DNA from: Septoria linicola | Lineage: Eukaryota; Ascomycota; Dothideomycetes; Mycosphaerellales; Mycosphaerellaceae | Assembly (NCBI GenBank): GCA_024114885.1 | Contig: CP099429.1 | Span: 434,001 to 498,000 of the forward strand | Direction: 5' to 3' | Length of the DNA: 64,000 nt | In this document: one piece after another, positions 51,375 to 62,431 of the stretch | How positions within the stretch are numbered: the stretch's first letter is position 1 | Layout: every line of letters begins with the position of its first letter | Made by a program: the position numbers and the translations under genes | The notes under the pieces: generated by a model | The model's database searches: none | Told to the model about the DNA's origin: nothing | Seen by the model: the letters and a program-made list of their open reading frames with translations, nothing else

Positions 51375-54300
51375 TCACTGATCGTCATCGTCATCATCGT
51401 ACCCCTTCACCCCTCCATCCCCCTCCTCCTCCGTAACCTGCCTCAACCTCCCCACCTCAATCATCATCCCATCATACCTCCCCTTCAACACCTCACTAAT
51501 CTTCTCATACCTCTCCCCGTCAATCTTCCCTCCATCCAACATCCCCCTCAACTCCCTCGCCTCCTGCATCAACGTCGCCATACCCTGCTCCACCGCACTC
51601 TCCAAATACGGCACGCGCCTCCAAAAAGCTCTCCATATCGCGCTTTATCGAGCATATCCCTCAACGTGCGCATCGCGTTGACGGCGAGGTTGACGGTGAT
51701 TTTGCGTTGGAAGACAAGGATCCTGTGGTTGATGGAGGAGATATCTTCGGGGGTAAGGGCAATGTCTTGGCCGGTTTTGGGGGAGATGGTGTAGCCGCGG
51801 GACAGGATGGTTTGCAGGCGGGAGATGTCTTTTTGGGCGGTCAGGGAGCCGCGGACGCTGCTTTGACGGGTATAGAGGCGGAAGTGGCCGGCTTCGTCGT
51901 AGGTGGTGTCCGAGAGGGAGAGGTAGTCTGCTACTGTCGATTGGGCGGTTGCCGGGTCGAGGATGTGAGATATGTCTTTCCGGTTGGTCGGTGTCGCTAG
52001 AGTAGATGCATGGCGGTAAGGCGGTAGTGGCGGCCTGTAAAGCATGCTTAAGGGCCGAGCGTAGGTGGAGAAAGCGCGTTTTGTTGAAGACTGTAGTCCC
52101 CATGCATTTGACGGCGCAGCATTGGCTTGCGGTGATCCAGCGTCTGATACTGTTGTCTGGCCGCTGGATGTGTCACTCGTGGACAATTGATTGCCGTGGT
52201 CGGGCTCATCAAAACCAAGGTCGTACTCTTCCTCCTCTTGTCGCGCCACGGCGGCACGCTTTTCACTTTCCGCGTTTTGAGGGACTGTCCCGTGCTCTGA
52301 CATCGAGTCTATGGTCTGAGTGTTGAAAGCTTCGTACAGATCAGCTTCCTCTTCACGCCTCACTTTGGCCCTCGCGGACGCCAGGGCCTTGTATACTGGG
52401 TCGTCGAGGTCTTCGTCAGCGTCGGAGGAGCGCGAGTCTGCCTGAGTCTGCGAAATCGCAGCTGGCTCCACGTCATTCTCTTCGCCCAAGCGAAGCGGGT
52501 CCAGTTCCAGGGCGTACTGGGCAGACTGGGCCGCCGTGGAGGAAGTGTCAATTTGACTGTGGGAGTGACTGTTGCTTGAATCATTTCGTCCCTCGTTCTC
52601 TAGGACAGTTTGCTTGAAGTCTGGTTCGATACGTCCCGTGCCATTACGATAGCCTCGCATGGAATAGCTCAGCGCTGACTTATCTTCACTTTCGTCCATT
52701 ACCTTGATATCTCTGACCATGCCGAAGACGATGACGTGATCTCCTACCTCGACACACTTGTGTAGCAGCAGGTGGCAACTCGCCCAGGCCTGAACAACGC
52801 CACCCCGGGGGTCAAAAACAGTTGGTGGATTTCGTTTGCGGTCCATGCTTCTCACATACATTCCCATTTCTTGCAGGACGGTGAAGCCAGATCGATTCTC
52901 GGGTAATGGACGTGTAAAGACATCTGCAATAGCTGCTCCCCTTGGCGTCGCCGACAGGAAGTGCACATTGAACCTCTGAGATGCTTTGATGCTGTCCCAC
53001 GTACGCGATGGCAATTTGAGGTTGAAGGAGACAATTGGCGCGGGCTCAAGTGTGACAGCGTTAAACGATGAAACTGTCACACCTCTAAAGTCACTAATCC
53101 TGAACTCTTTGACAGTCGAGTCATTTGAGGTAATCAAGACCACTGGATGAGTCAATGTCCGTAGCGTGTCCCGGACATTGTCTACCAACAAAGCGTTTTG
53201 TGCCGGGTCTGCTCGATGTCTAGGCACGGAAAGCGGGTGTTCCGGGAGATCCATTTCCTTGCAGAGTTGTGACACTCGGAGGCGGATTCGGTAAACAGCC
53301 TCCCCAACGCCATGAGTTGTACCTTTCAAGGTAAGCGAGTCATCGCGCTTATTGACATGACAGGGGCTATGGCCAAAGACTCGCCAGCCTTCGACAAGTT
53401 CGCCTAGCACCATGGACCATAGATGATCTGCATTAGGTCCAGAAAGTGTTGGTAGACACGTGACAAGCATTGTGTGTTGTGATGTTGCGTCCTCAAAGGC
53501 CTTCACATCGAATTGCACATCATGTGCGCTCAGTCCCCTGGAGGCGCATAGCTCACGAATTGCCGACTCCAGCGAAACTCGAAAATCCCCTATCGCTGAC
53601 AGTAGACCGGTGACGATGATCTCATCTTTGACCTCCCCTAGCATCACGTGGACGGTTGGTGGCAAGCGCAACTTCGTCTTTAATTCCTGGTGTGGCGGCA
53701 CGCTTGACTCCACGATGAGTTCCCGTAATTGTGCACTGTTCGGTCCCACGATTATCGCACTGCAGACTTTGTAGTCTGCAGCAGATCGACCAGCTATTGG
53801 TCTGATGGATTCTGACTCCGCAGGAGGCTGAGACAACGGCTTAACGCTTTCTGCAGAGCGTTGAGAGGTCTTCGATGATCGCGCAGGATTCTGATCGTGG
53901 TGCGAAGATCTAATGATGTTGCCTGGTTCCGATTGCTGTCCATTCTGTCTTAGCCGCCGACTCTGGATGCAATCGTGGGCACGATAGATGTTCGGTTCGA
54001 TACCTGATATGAGGAATGATCGCGCCATGGCCGTCCCGGATGATTGCTTATTCGTGGGTCTCTGTTCTGGCTCTCCAACCTCGATCTTGACATTGTACTT
54101 CTTCGCCAATGCTTCAATGCTGGAGCTGGCCACGAACTGCATAAACTGGCTTTCTGGCACGCTGACCTCTAAGGAAGAGGATGCCGCAGTCCACTTCCGC
54201 CATACTTTATCCATGGGTGTCAATGTAGCAGAGGGTCGAGCTAGCTGTGAGTAGACCGTGTGCCTTAACTTCATATCAGTCTTGCGAGTGGCACCCTTGT

Positions 54301-54913
54301 AGCCGCTGATGTGTTTCATAACGTTCTGCGCTTCCATGAAGGTGCCCGATACCAACACGGATATAATACGGGCATTCTCCACGCCAGAAATGGTAGCAGG
54401 TGCTGATAGCTGCTGTACCTCTACCCTTGCCCCATGGTCTTTGCTCAGCACTTCCAGACGGGTTCCGAGCTTCTGCTGCATTTTCTTGAGATCGTGATTA
54501 GGCACGGCCACTTCTAGCATGACACCGAAGTCTGAACGGTACCGTACGACCGCATCGTATTGCTGCAGAGTGGAGAAAGGCTTCTCTGTGGCCGTATACA
54601 CCGGTCCTGTTTTCCATATTGTGGGAAAATCGTTGGGTCGAGATTCCGATTTGTCTTTCCGCCTGGAGCCTCTTCCACCTCGACCAGGCTGATATCTCTG
54701 TTTAGATGTTGATAGACCATCATTGGGGTCTATCTCTGACCTGCCATCGACTTCGATTTTGCGGAGGCTGGAACCATCTTGAGCACGTACAGTCGTGTGA
54801 AAGCCATGTCTGCACGCTCCAGCTGCACTCGCCTCTGACTGCGCAATTAGTATGCTCCATTTGTAGAATGCGCGATAGAAGCGGCGCGAGGCCACACTTG
54901 TCCGCAGCGGCAT
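51375..54913 (-). CDS. Mitochondrial protein with flavin-reductase-like (FMN-binding split barrel) domain; one frame shift near the 3' end
   Basis: One long exon reads 1114 aa from the ATG at 54913 and then goes out of frame at a run of five T (coding strand; 51623-51627). Adding one base restores 1179 aa and ends in an acidic tail at 51375. The start MPLRTSVASRRFYRAFYKWSI is an amphipathic, Arg-rich presequence for mitochondria; an upstream in-frame ATG at 55012 is less likely. Residues about 30-560 hold no domain I can name, though two related segments (LEVAVPNHDLKKMQQKLG and LEVSVPESQFMQFVASSS) look like a repeated nucleic-acid-binding-type unit. The flavin reductase-like domain lies at about 580-760 (HPVVLITSNDS, GVTVSSFNAVTLEPAPIVSF, RFNVHFLSATP, CHLLLHKCVEVGDHVIVFG). 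A long acidic region and a helical C-terminal domain complete it. It faces the bL31m gene. Confidence 0.72.
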
Positions 54914-55066
54914 CAGTCCAGGGTCGAAGTCAAGAAGGAAGAGCTCGAGATGTCGTCCACTGACCTCGTAGCTCGACGTCTTGGCACTCCCGCTTCCCGC
55001 AAGCCATACCAATGTCTCTACTCCTGCATCAAACTTGCATCGTCAGACACAGCCACCATCGCAATC
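54914..55066. promoter_or_regulatory. Shared promoter of two divergent mitochondrial-protein genes
   Basis: Only 153 bp separate the ATG of the flavin-reductase-domain gene (54913, -) from the ATG of bL31m (55067, +). This must hold both leaders and a common promoter, which could coordinate the two. If the upstream ATG at 55012 is used, the spacer shrinks to 54 bp. Confidence 0.6.
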
Positions 55067-55625
55067 ATGCTCTCCACACGCACAACCCGTCCGATCTGCT
55101 CTTCCTGCGCCGCGCAAATCTCCCACCAACAGTTACGACATGCGACTCTCCTCCGCAGACCGAAAAGACCCTACACTTTTACGCAACTGATAACGCTGTC
55201 CGATGGATCGACATTTCTGCACCGAACGACATCACCCGCGCCTGTATATCGAAGTGCGAAAGACACGAAAAACAATGCGATGTGGAATCCGTCGAGTCAG
55301 AAGCTATTAAATGTCGAAGAGGATGAGGCTGGGCGATTAAGAAGATTCAGGAAAAGGTTTGGTAGAGGGTATGATGCAGAGAGCATGGGCGAGGGAGAAG
55401 AGGTGAGTCGACTTCCACCGTGTGTCGCAGGAATATAGATTGTGTGGACTGACTCAATTGATGTAGGCACGAGAAGGAGAGGAGACGTTGAGCCAGGAAG
55501 AACAGGATGACAGTCTGCTAGATCTGATCAGTGGAGCCGGGCAACAAGCAGAGAAAACAGGCAACGCAGCCGGCGTGAAAGAGGAGGCTAAGAAAAGTGG
55601 GAAAGGGAAAGGCGGACAAAAGTGA
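55067..55625 (+). CDS. MRPL36: Mitochondrial large-subunit ribosomal protein bL31m
   Basis: Exons 55067-55402 and 55467-55625 encode 164 aa, with a 64-bp phase-0 intron (donor gtgagt, acceptor gtag). The first 35 residues (MLSTRTTRPICSSCAAQI..) form a basic presequence for mitochondria. The bL31 domain starts at PYTFTQLITLSDGSTFLHRT and continues TSPAPVYRSAKDTKNNAMWN, the best preserved part of the family. It is followed by a charged helical extension (EAGRLRRFRKRFGRGYD) and a low-complexity Glu/Lys/Gly tail coded mainly by exon 2. bL31m sits at the central protuberance of the mitoribosome, contacting the small subunit. The head-to-head neighbour also has a mitochondrial presequence. Confidence 0.9.
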
Positions 55626-56686
55626 GAACTGAAGATGGTGAATGCAGCCCCATAAGATGAGGAAGCGATTGTTCACGGAACGGTGATGCTATGGAACAAT
55701 GATGAAGTCTTCCGAGCTACATATTGGACACGCACATATGAGACACCACCAGGGTTGGTATATGCTGCAAGACCATGGGTCTAGTACATACGTGTGGGAG
55801 ACGTGCCGTTTCGAAGGAGCGACTGTATCTGTACCGGTGGCCGATATGCCGTCCTTGTACTGCGAGAGCGATATGATTCGAATTCTGTGCTCAGTGCGCC
55901 GGGGTCGCGCACTGTTGAGCAAGTGGCATGGTAGGGCTCAAGAATATATCAGCCAAGCAAGCAGGGCCAACCGCCACGGAAGTACCGTTGGCTCACAGAC
56001 ATCTGAACGAGCGCAAGTGTGGCTGTCAAGTGCATGAGCTACCCACTGTATGTTAGATGACGATCTGTAGTACGCTTGTGTACAGCTGCGAGCTGTTCTG
56101 GCTCGGCTAGGTCAGAACAAATCGAGTACTCCCTGCTTTCAATTTCTCCTTGAGACCAAGCAAAGACGCCATGCCAGAGCTCCTTCTCAAGAGCATGGTG
56201 GCTTGAGTAGCTCTCGAGTGAATATGTATTTGACTTTCTCCTTGTTGTAGCCCAACGTGATATGCAGGGAGGAGGTGAAGTCACGATGGCACGTCTTGCA
56301 GTGCCGGGACTTTTGGCGACGCATTGGGCAGGAACAACATGATACAACTGGCAAGCGCGACGCGTCGCAGCTTCCTCTTCTTTTCTTCAACATCACAATC
56401 ACAACTTATCATCGAGAGCGTCCCAAGTTCCATCAGACAAACAGCAAGAACGACCCGCATAAATTTACACTTTCGGCAGGCACTATGGTAAGAAACCTGA
56501 AACGGGCCCGCAGTTTTGTGGCAGACGCTAATGCAGCTCCTGCAGGTTAACGCGACTTCTCGAGGAAAGCGCGCCCTGAGGACAGTCTAGAAAACTGTCA
56601 CCAGGAAGGCACGCAGCTCTCCGCCTTTGTCACCAATAGCTGAGACGTCCAGAGATGATCTGGACAGCATAGACGTTTGGGTCGCA
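55626..56686. other. Intergenic and leader of the ApsB/Mto1 gene
   Basis: No independent gene is seen. The frame 56257-56550 lies in the probable leader. An ATG at 56485 followed directly by gtaaga, and a tctag at 56585-56590, would allow a first coding exon of just one codon joined to AAAACTGTC and extending the next gene by 32 codons. Confidence 0.45.
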
Positions 56687-59600
56687 ATGGCGACAGAAGA
56701 AGAGAGCAGCGCTCTACTCTCCCCTCCTCCGGTCCTCGAGAGTTCGTTTCACGACTCTCCATCTCCATCTCCTCTCGCCCACCATGGCAACAAGAGCGCC
56801 TCCGCCTCAATTTTCCAAAATGCGTCCAACGGAGAGGATGCAAGTGAGCGTCGCTCCTTCCTCTCGGCGAACTCGCTACTAGACCGCTTACCTTCCTTCT
56901 CTACCGTCGGCTCCTCATCCTCTCTCAACACCATGACACCAAGCGAGATGGCTGCTGCCGCGGACCCCGTCACCCCTCGCCGACTATCCTCAGAGCAGCA
57001 GGCATATCGCGCATACGAAGCAGACCTCGACAACGCCCTCGACACCGCCATCACCCGTCGTGTGCAATCTATCCAGGTCCCAGAGACTGTCGCGCGTGAT
57101 TTCCGCCTCAAAACACGCTCTGTCTCTCCAGACCGACGGCCAGCATCGTCCGGCGGCTACGGCGAAGCCTACCTCAATGCGCGACCACGTAGAACGCTCA
57201 CGCTAAAGGAGCAAAACGCCAAAATGGACGTCCTCACCAAGGAAAACTTTGACCTCAAGCTCAAGATCCACTTCCTTGACCAGGCTCTGCAGAACCGCAG
57301 CGAAGATGGCATTAAAGAGCTCGTGGAGACCAATGTTCAGCTACAGACTGACCTCGCTAACGAGCGCAAGGAGAACGCGAACATGCGTAAGAGGATGCGC
57401 GATATGGAAATGCGACTGAAGCAGCAAGAAGAGGCTTTGGCGGAAGCTCAAGCCCAGCAGAAGAACACTGCGCGCGACGAAGAGGACGACAACCCAACTC
57501 TCCAAGCCCAGATGCATGAGGAGATTCTGTACCTGCACCAGCAGAATGATCGTCTTGAAGAGCAGGTCACCACTCTTCGCGAGGAGGTCATGGACAAAGA
57601 GCTGGAAAAGCGCAAGATGGCAGAGCACATGCGCGGAATGGCCGGGAAGCGCGGTCAGGACGCCAATGGCATGAAGGAGATGGAGGATATGTGGCAGGAT
57701 CTGCTGAACGCTGAGACTGGACGACGCGAGCAGGCTGAAGATGAGCTCAGCACTCTCCGGAACGAGCTCACCAAACTACAAATGGAGAAGGCTTCCCCTG
57801 CACCAAATCGCGTGGCAGACCGCAACCTCAAGACACCGCGCAGACGCAGCCGCTTGCTATCAGTGGACGACGGAAGTTCTGACGCAGAGGAGGATATTGC
57901 GAACGGCGTTAGAAGCGTGCAAGGCGACCTCATCGACCAGCTGAAGCATGAGAACGACGAACTGCGACGCAATCTGGGAGCGCAGACAAGCATGCTGACG
58001 TCCCGGAATCGCGAGCGAGAGCGCCTGCAAGAGGAGATTGAGAGCCTAAAGCTTCTGCAGCGTAAGGGCGATGGAAGGTCACTGGCTGGCGAGAGTATAT
58101 TCGACCGCTCCATTTCTCGTGCTCACCAGCGATCGCAGTCCCGGGCTAGTGACCACACTGCAGTCACCGAGGCCGAGAGAGACGAGTGGCACAAGAAAGA
58201 AGGCCAGCTCCGTGATTCGAATGCGGAACAGAGACTCAAATACCAAGAGCTCGACCGCAAGTACCAACAATACATGAATTATATCCAAGTCCTGGAAAGT
58301 GACTACCAGCAGATGGAGACGGAGCTCGACCAGCAGCAGGAAGATCTAAAGACTCTGCAGCAAGAACGAGACGAGCTGATCGCGTTTGGCGAGGACAAGG
58401 AGAATGAGATTGCAAACCTTAAGGAGGAAGCAGTCGAAGAGATCACTGCTCTCGATCAGCAACGCCAGAAGCTGGATCAGAGACTTGAGGAGGCATATAA
58501 CAAGCTCGACAAGACACAGTCGAAGCTACAGACCACCACAGATGGGTACCAAGGCCTACAGGCAGAGCTCTGTGACATCACATCCCGTGTCATTGACCTT
58601 GAGGATGTCAAGGCGCATAACATGCGCACCATTGAGACTCTCGAACAGCAGATTGCCGAGGCTGAGGAAGAGATCACGAAATGGGAGCAGAAGTGCAACG
58701 AGCTCGATCAAAAGAACCGCAAACTCGAGATCGCAGAGGAGAGCCTCCACTCCGAGATTACATTTCTTCGAGACGAGCAAGAAGGCGACAAGATTAAGAT
58801 CGGCGAGCTCGAAAGCTCACTCAACGCGGCCCAAGCGACCATCCAAGACGAACAAGAGAAGTTGCGCGAGCTGGGTGAGAGCATCGAGGAAGAGCGCCGA
58901 CAGCGCGACACACTCGAGAACAAATCGAAGGAAGAGGTCCAGAAAGTGCTTGATGATCTCAACAACGAGAACACCAGGTCCAAGGACGAGGTGCGGAGAT
59001 TGCGCAGAGCATTATCTACCAAGGAAGTCGAGGCCAGCAGCGAGAAGCAAAAGCTGGACCAACTCGAGCAGAACCTGCGCAACATTCTCGGCGACCCTGA
59101 TGGCACTCGACAGAGCCTGCTGGGCGACATTGAGAAGTTGCAGCGCGAGCTCGAGACCACAATCAGCGATCTCGACAGAGCAAAGATGGACATCTCAGAC
59201 AAGGACAGACTTCTTCGTCACCGCGATGGTCTGCTGGAGAGCACAAGTCTTGAAAGCAGAAGATTGTCGGATCTTCTTGAGAAAGAACGGAACCAGCGCA
59301 AGCATGATCTCGAGTCTTTCGAGAAGGCTTCGCGGGGACAAGCAACACACATGCGCACTATCGCGCAGCAAGAGTCTAAGGTGTTGGAGCTTGAGACGCT
59401 TTACGGCCAGGACAAGCGCAAGATGGCGCAACTGGAACAGCAGTACCGCGAACAGCTGCATGAGCGCAACAACCTCCTACTTGCACTATGGAACAGACTG
59501 TCCACGCTTTGTGGTGCAGACTGGGCTCAGAACCACAGTCTCGTCAATGGAGAGGTCCCATCTGTGGAGGCAATACAGAGGCATCTGCCGAGCTTCAACA

Positions 59601-60418
59601 AGAATGTGATCAGCGCAGTCAAGACCATCGAGGCTCTGATCGGCAGCTTCAAGCAACGGATCAGGACGATTGAGAAAGACCTTTGGAGAGATTACCAGAC
59701 CCTCGAACACAACCTTGATCTTCGTGCACGCCGGATGGACAGTCTGGAACGGGCTGTGATTGAGGCTCAGCAACAATTTGAGGAGCAGCAAAGGATCGCG
59801 GCTCAAGAAGCAGCTTCTCGACCCGAGCTCCCGGCAAGAGGGAAGTCCTTCACTATGAAGAGCAGCGAAGAAGTTGGCAAGCTGAAGTCGGAGGTCAAGA
59901 TCCTGAAAGCTGAGCTCAAGTTTCATCGCCAGCACCCCAGCGCTATGGCGCAACAACTCATGAACGCGCAAAACCAGGCCCTGTCTGGCGAGCCAATACA
60001 TTCACGTACCGGATCTAGCGCCGGTAGCATATCTGGTTCTGGCAAGAGTCCTGCTCGACAGGCTCTATCTTCCCTCCTACGACACCAGTCCACTTCTGCA
60101 GTTGAGCAATTGAACTTCATGCAACGACATAGCGAGGAGAATGTCGCTCCATCGCCCGTTCAGCAGATTGTGGTTCCCCAACAGCAGCCTGCCCACAATG
60201 AGACGAGATGGGTTCACCGACTCAAGGAGCTGGAGAGAAGGCTCAAGGCCGAGCGCGAGGCCAGGTTGATGGACCGACAAGGCGCTAGGAAGCGACTAGA
60301 GGAAGGCAGACTGGAGAACGAAGAGTTGAAAGCCATGCTTGAGAGGGAGAGGTTGAGACACGAAGATGGAACAAGTGTGGTCGGAAGCGAAATCACAGGG
60401 CACGGCGAGAGCCGTTGA
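56687..60418 (+). CDS. apsB: Microtubule-organising-centre anchor protein, ApsB/Mto1 type (CM1 motif)
   Basis: From the first ATG in the long frame the protein has 1243 aa; it may be extended at its N-terminus by splicing from 56485. A disordered Ser-rich head is followed at about residues 168-230 by a CM1 (centrosomin N-terminal) motif: LKEQNAKMDVLTKENFDLKL, then IHFLDQALQNR. CM1 motifs bind and activate the gamma-tubulin complex. From residue 230 to about 1000 the protein is nearly continuous coiled coil with heptad Leu and many Glu/Gln/Arg. Near the end (about residues 1173-1225) the segment RWVHRLKELERRLKAERE matches the Mto2-binding region of Mto1 proteins. Fungal ApsB/Mto1 localise to spindle poles, septa and nuclear-envelope sites and nucleate cytoplasmic microtubules; loss disturbs nuclear positioning in hyphae. 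Confidence 0.88.
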   Translation: MATEEESSALLSPPPVLESSFHDSPSPSPLAHHGNKSASASIFQNASNGEDASERRSFLSANSLLDRLPSFSTVGSSSSLNTMTPSEMAAAADPVTPRRLSSEQQAYRAYEADLDNALDTAITRRVQSIQVPETVARDFRLKTRSVSPDRRPASSGGYGEAYLNARPRRTLTLKEQNAKMDVLTKENFDLKLKIHFLDQALQNRSEDGIKELVETNVQLQTDLANERKENANMRKRMRDMEMRLKQQEEALAEAQAQQKNTARDEEDDNPTLQAQMHEEILYLHQQNDRLEEQVTTLREEVMDKELEKRKMAEHMRGMAGKRGQDANGMKEMEDMWQDLLNAETGRREQAEDELSTLRNELTKLQMEKASPAPNRVADRNLKTPRRRSRLLSVDDGSSDAEEDIANGVRSVQGDLIDQLKHENDELRRNLGAQTSMLTSRNRERERLQEEIESLKLLQRKGDGRSLAGESIFDRSISRAHQRSQSRASDHTAVTEAERDEWHKKEGQLRDSNAEQRLKYQELDRKYQQYMNYIQVLESDYQQMETELDQQQEDLKTLQQERDELIAFGEDKENEIANLKEEAVEEITALDQQRQKLDQRLEEAYNKLDKTQSKLQTTTDGYQGLQAELCDITSRVIDLEDVKAHNMRTIETLEQQIAEAEEEITKWEQKCNELDQKNRKLEIAEESLHSEITFLRDEQEGDKIKIGELESSLNAAQATIQDEQEKLRELGESIEEERRQRDTLENKSKEEVQKVLDDLNNENTRSKDEVRRLRRALSTKEVEASSEKQKLDQLEQNLRNILGDPDGTRQSLLGDIEKLQRELETTISDLDRAKMDISDKDRLLRHRDGLLESTSLESRRLSDLLEKERNQRKHDLESFEKASRGQATHMRTIAQQESKVLELETLYGQDKRKMAQLEQQYREQLHERNNLLLALWNRLSTLCGADWAQNHSLVNGEVPSVEAIQRHLPSFNKNVISAVKTIEALIGSFKQRIRTIEKDLWRDYQTLEHNLDLRARRMDSLERAVIEAQQQFEEQQRIAAQEAASRPELPARGKSFTMKSSEEVGKLKSEVKILKAELKFHRQHPSAMAQQLMNAQNQALSGEPIHSRTGSSAGSISGSGKSPARQALSSLLRHQSTSAVEQLNFMQRHSEENVAPSPVQQIVVPQQQPAHNETRWVHRLKELERRLKAEREARLMDRQGARKRLEEGRLENEELKAMLERERLRHEDGTSVVGSEITGHGESR

Positions 60419-60761
60419 GTGTGGATGTCGATGGACGCATAGGGCGTGCAGACGAGATGCATGGATGAAGGAAAACCACGTGACTTTTGCTTATGAATCA
60501 TGACTGACTGGAGGAAATACAATATGGCGTTTTGGAGGATCTTGAGCGTTTGGCACTGGCAGTTCCGGCTGTATTACTACTGTATAACGATGTACGAATG
60601 TGTGCCTCACGAACTTGACTTGACAGAACCCTTTTCTAGCGTGCAATATCTCGTCAAGAACAAGATACTGATAAGAAGAGCTTTCTACTCATTGTGTTCA
60701 GACACGGATGTTCATGATACATACACGCAGAGCGGCCGTCGTGTTCATCGACAACGCTTGA
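60419..60761. other. Intergenic, convergent 3' ends
   Basis: The interval separates the apsB-type gene (+) and the receptor gene (-). No feature recognised. Confidence 0.55.
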
Positions 60762-62431
60762 CTACCTCCTCCTCGCCTCAAACATGACCTCCCTCTCCTC
60801 ATCACTACTCAACCTCTCAATCGGCCAACCCTCACGATGAGAACCAGAACCCGGATGCTGCAGTACTGTCTTAACGATATTCGCCTCACTGGGGATCCGT
60901 GCCAAACCCGTCCTCGGTCTCTCCCGATCGTCCATCCCATCCAAACTTGCGAATTGTGCCCGTCCAGGACTGATAGGTGAAGCTTTCTCTACATGTAACA
61001 TATCATCTGGCGCGGACCCGCCTGCAGAGCGCACGCGGCCTTTCTCGTCGAGATAAACTCGATGTTCAGCTGCTGCAGCTTCGCCGCTGCCGTAATTGTG
61101 AGGTGCGGCATTACTATCACCCTTGGAACCCATAAGGCGAGAATCAGAGCGGCCGGAGGAGATGGAGCCTTTGATGCTGGACCAGCGTGTCTCGAGCCCG
61201 AATTTGTATAGGCGGCGGAGAAAGCCTGCCATTGCTGGTGTGCAGCAGCAGATTACGGAGGAGTAGACTTCTATGAGGGACCAGAAGCCCGGTTCGGCGA
61301 AGTCCCAGGTGGGGTTGCGGGAGTTGTTGAGGGCGAAGAGGTGCGTGAGGCGGATGATGGAGCAAGCTGTTACGGCGAAGCCGACGAGGAAGCAGGAGCA
61401 GACTCTGTGGCGCTGTTAGCACAAGTGGAAGACTGGAAGTGGTAGGTTAGGCTTACCCGATCTTTTTGTGTAGCGGGATGTCTAGGCCGATGAATCGTGG
61501 TATCGGAATCAGGAGCACGATTACATCGTATGCGATGTTGATGCCTGAAAAGGCGAATGCTGCAGCGAGGCGGTTCGAGCATGTTCCTGTCACGCCAGGC
61601 AGGACTTGTCGCCATGCGTAGCTGATGGGCTGGCATGGGAAGATGCACACGAGCACGCAGCCAATTGTGCACATGATCAAGCTTGTTGCCACGATCCAGC
61701 ATGTGATGCGGAAAGTGCTGCGGCGCTCTTCGTGCCAGATTCTGAGGTAGAGAAATACCAGAGACAGTTTCGTAAGATAGGTGACCACGATGTAGAATGG
61801 CTGTCCAATGTAGAACCACTATATTGGTTGTTAGATGTGTCGCTTACGTGGTGCTTCGATCGACTTACGAGTGCAAATGGCTCGAGGTTTGACATGGGCA
61901 CTGTCCAAACATCTCGACCAGTTCCGTATTTGTCTTCAAAGTATGCAACGACTGTCATGCCAGCCATGGGCGCCACACAAAACGCCACTGTGAAGTCGTC
62001 TCGCCCAAATCCTGCTCCGTGTAGTCGCCGAAATCGCGAGATGAACCTGGCAATGACAAACAGCATAGCAACGCCAAAAAGTGAGTACGAGACTTTGGCG
62101 ATCCTCGGTGCCTTGTCCCGGTACGGAAACTCGCATGTCTGCGCTTGCAGCCTCTGTGATGCTAAGGCCCCTCCAGTGTGCAGGATGTGGCCAGGCATGC
62201 CGCCAGTGCATCGACCTGAGGACCTGAGGTCTGGCAGAAACAGGGATCTGTCGGTAGACAGTCGAACGCGGCTAGTATTCGAGTGCCACATGCCGTTGCA
62301 CAAGCAGGTACTTCCATGAACGCCGTGATATTGACATTGTTGCGTGGCTCTAGGCTATGCGCGCCAGTCGAAGTCGTGGACATGAGGATAGCATAGCATA
62401 GATAGGTTACTAGGCCGAAGGATTTCCACAT
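60762..62431 (-). CDS. CFEM-domain PTH11-type seven-helix receptor; one-base frame shift in exon 1
   Basis: The exons are complement of 61869-62431, 61457-61818 and 60762-61404. Joined with one base added in the GGGG run (62168-62171, coding strand) they give 522 aa. The signal peptide is at MWKSFGLVTYLCYAILMS. A CFEM domain follows (VPACATACG, FDCLPTDPCFC, LAACLATSC), with the Asp typical of haem-binding CFEM proteins. Seven hydrophobic helices of the rhodopsin-like fungal domain come next (VSYSLFGVAMLFVIARFI, PFYIVVTYLTKLSLVFLYL, and ITCWIVATSLIMCTIGCVL among them) and then a Ser/Gly/Arg-rich cytoplasmic tail of about 150 residues. PTH11-type receptors sense surface or host cues in plant-pathogenic fungi. 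Both introns are 50-52 bp with gtaagt/gtaagc donors. Without the base change the gene would stop after 89 aa, just behind the CFEM domain. Confidence 0.82.
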
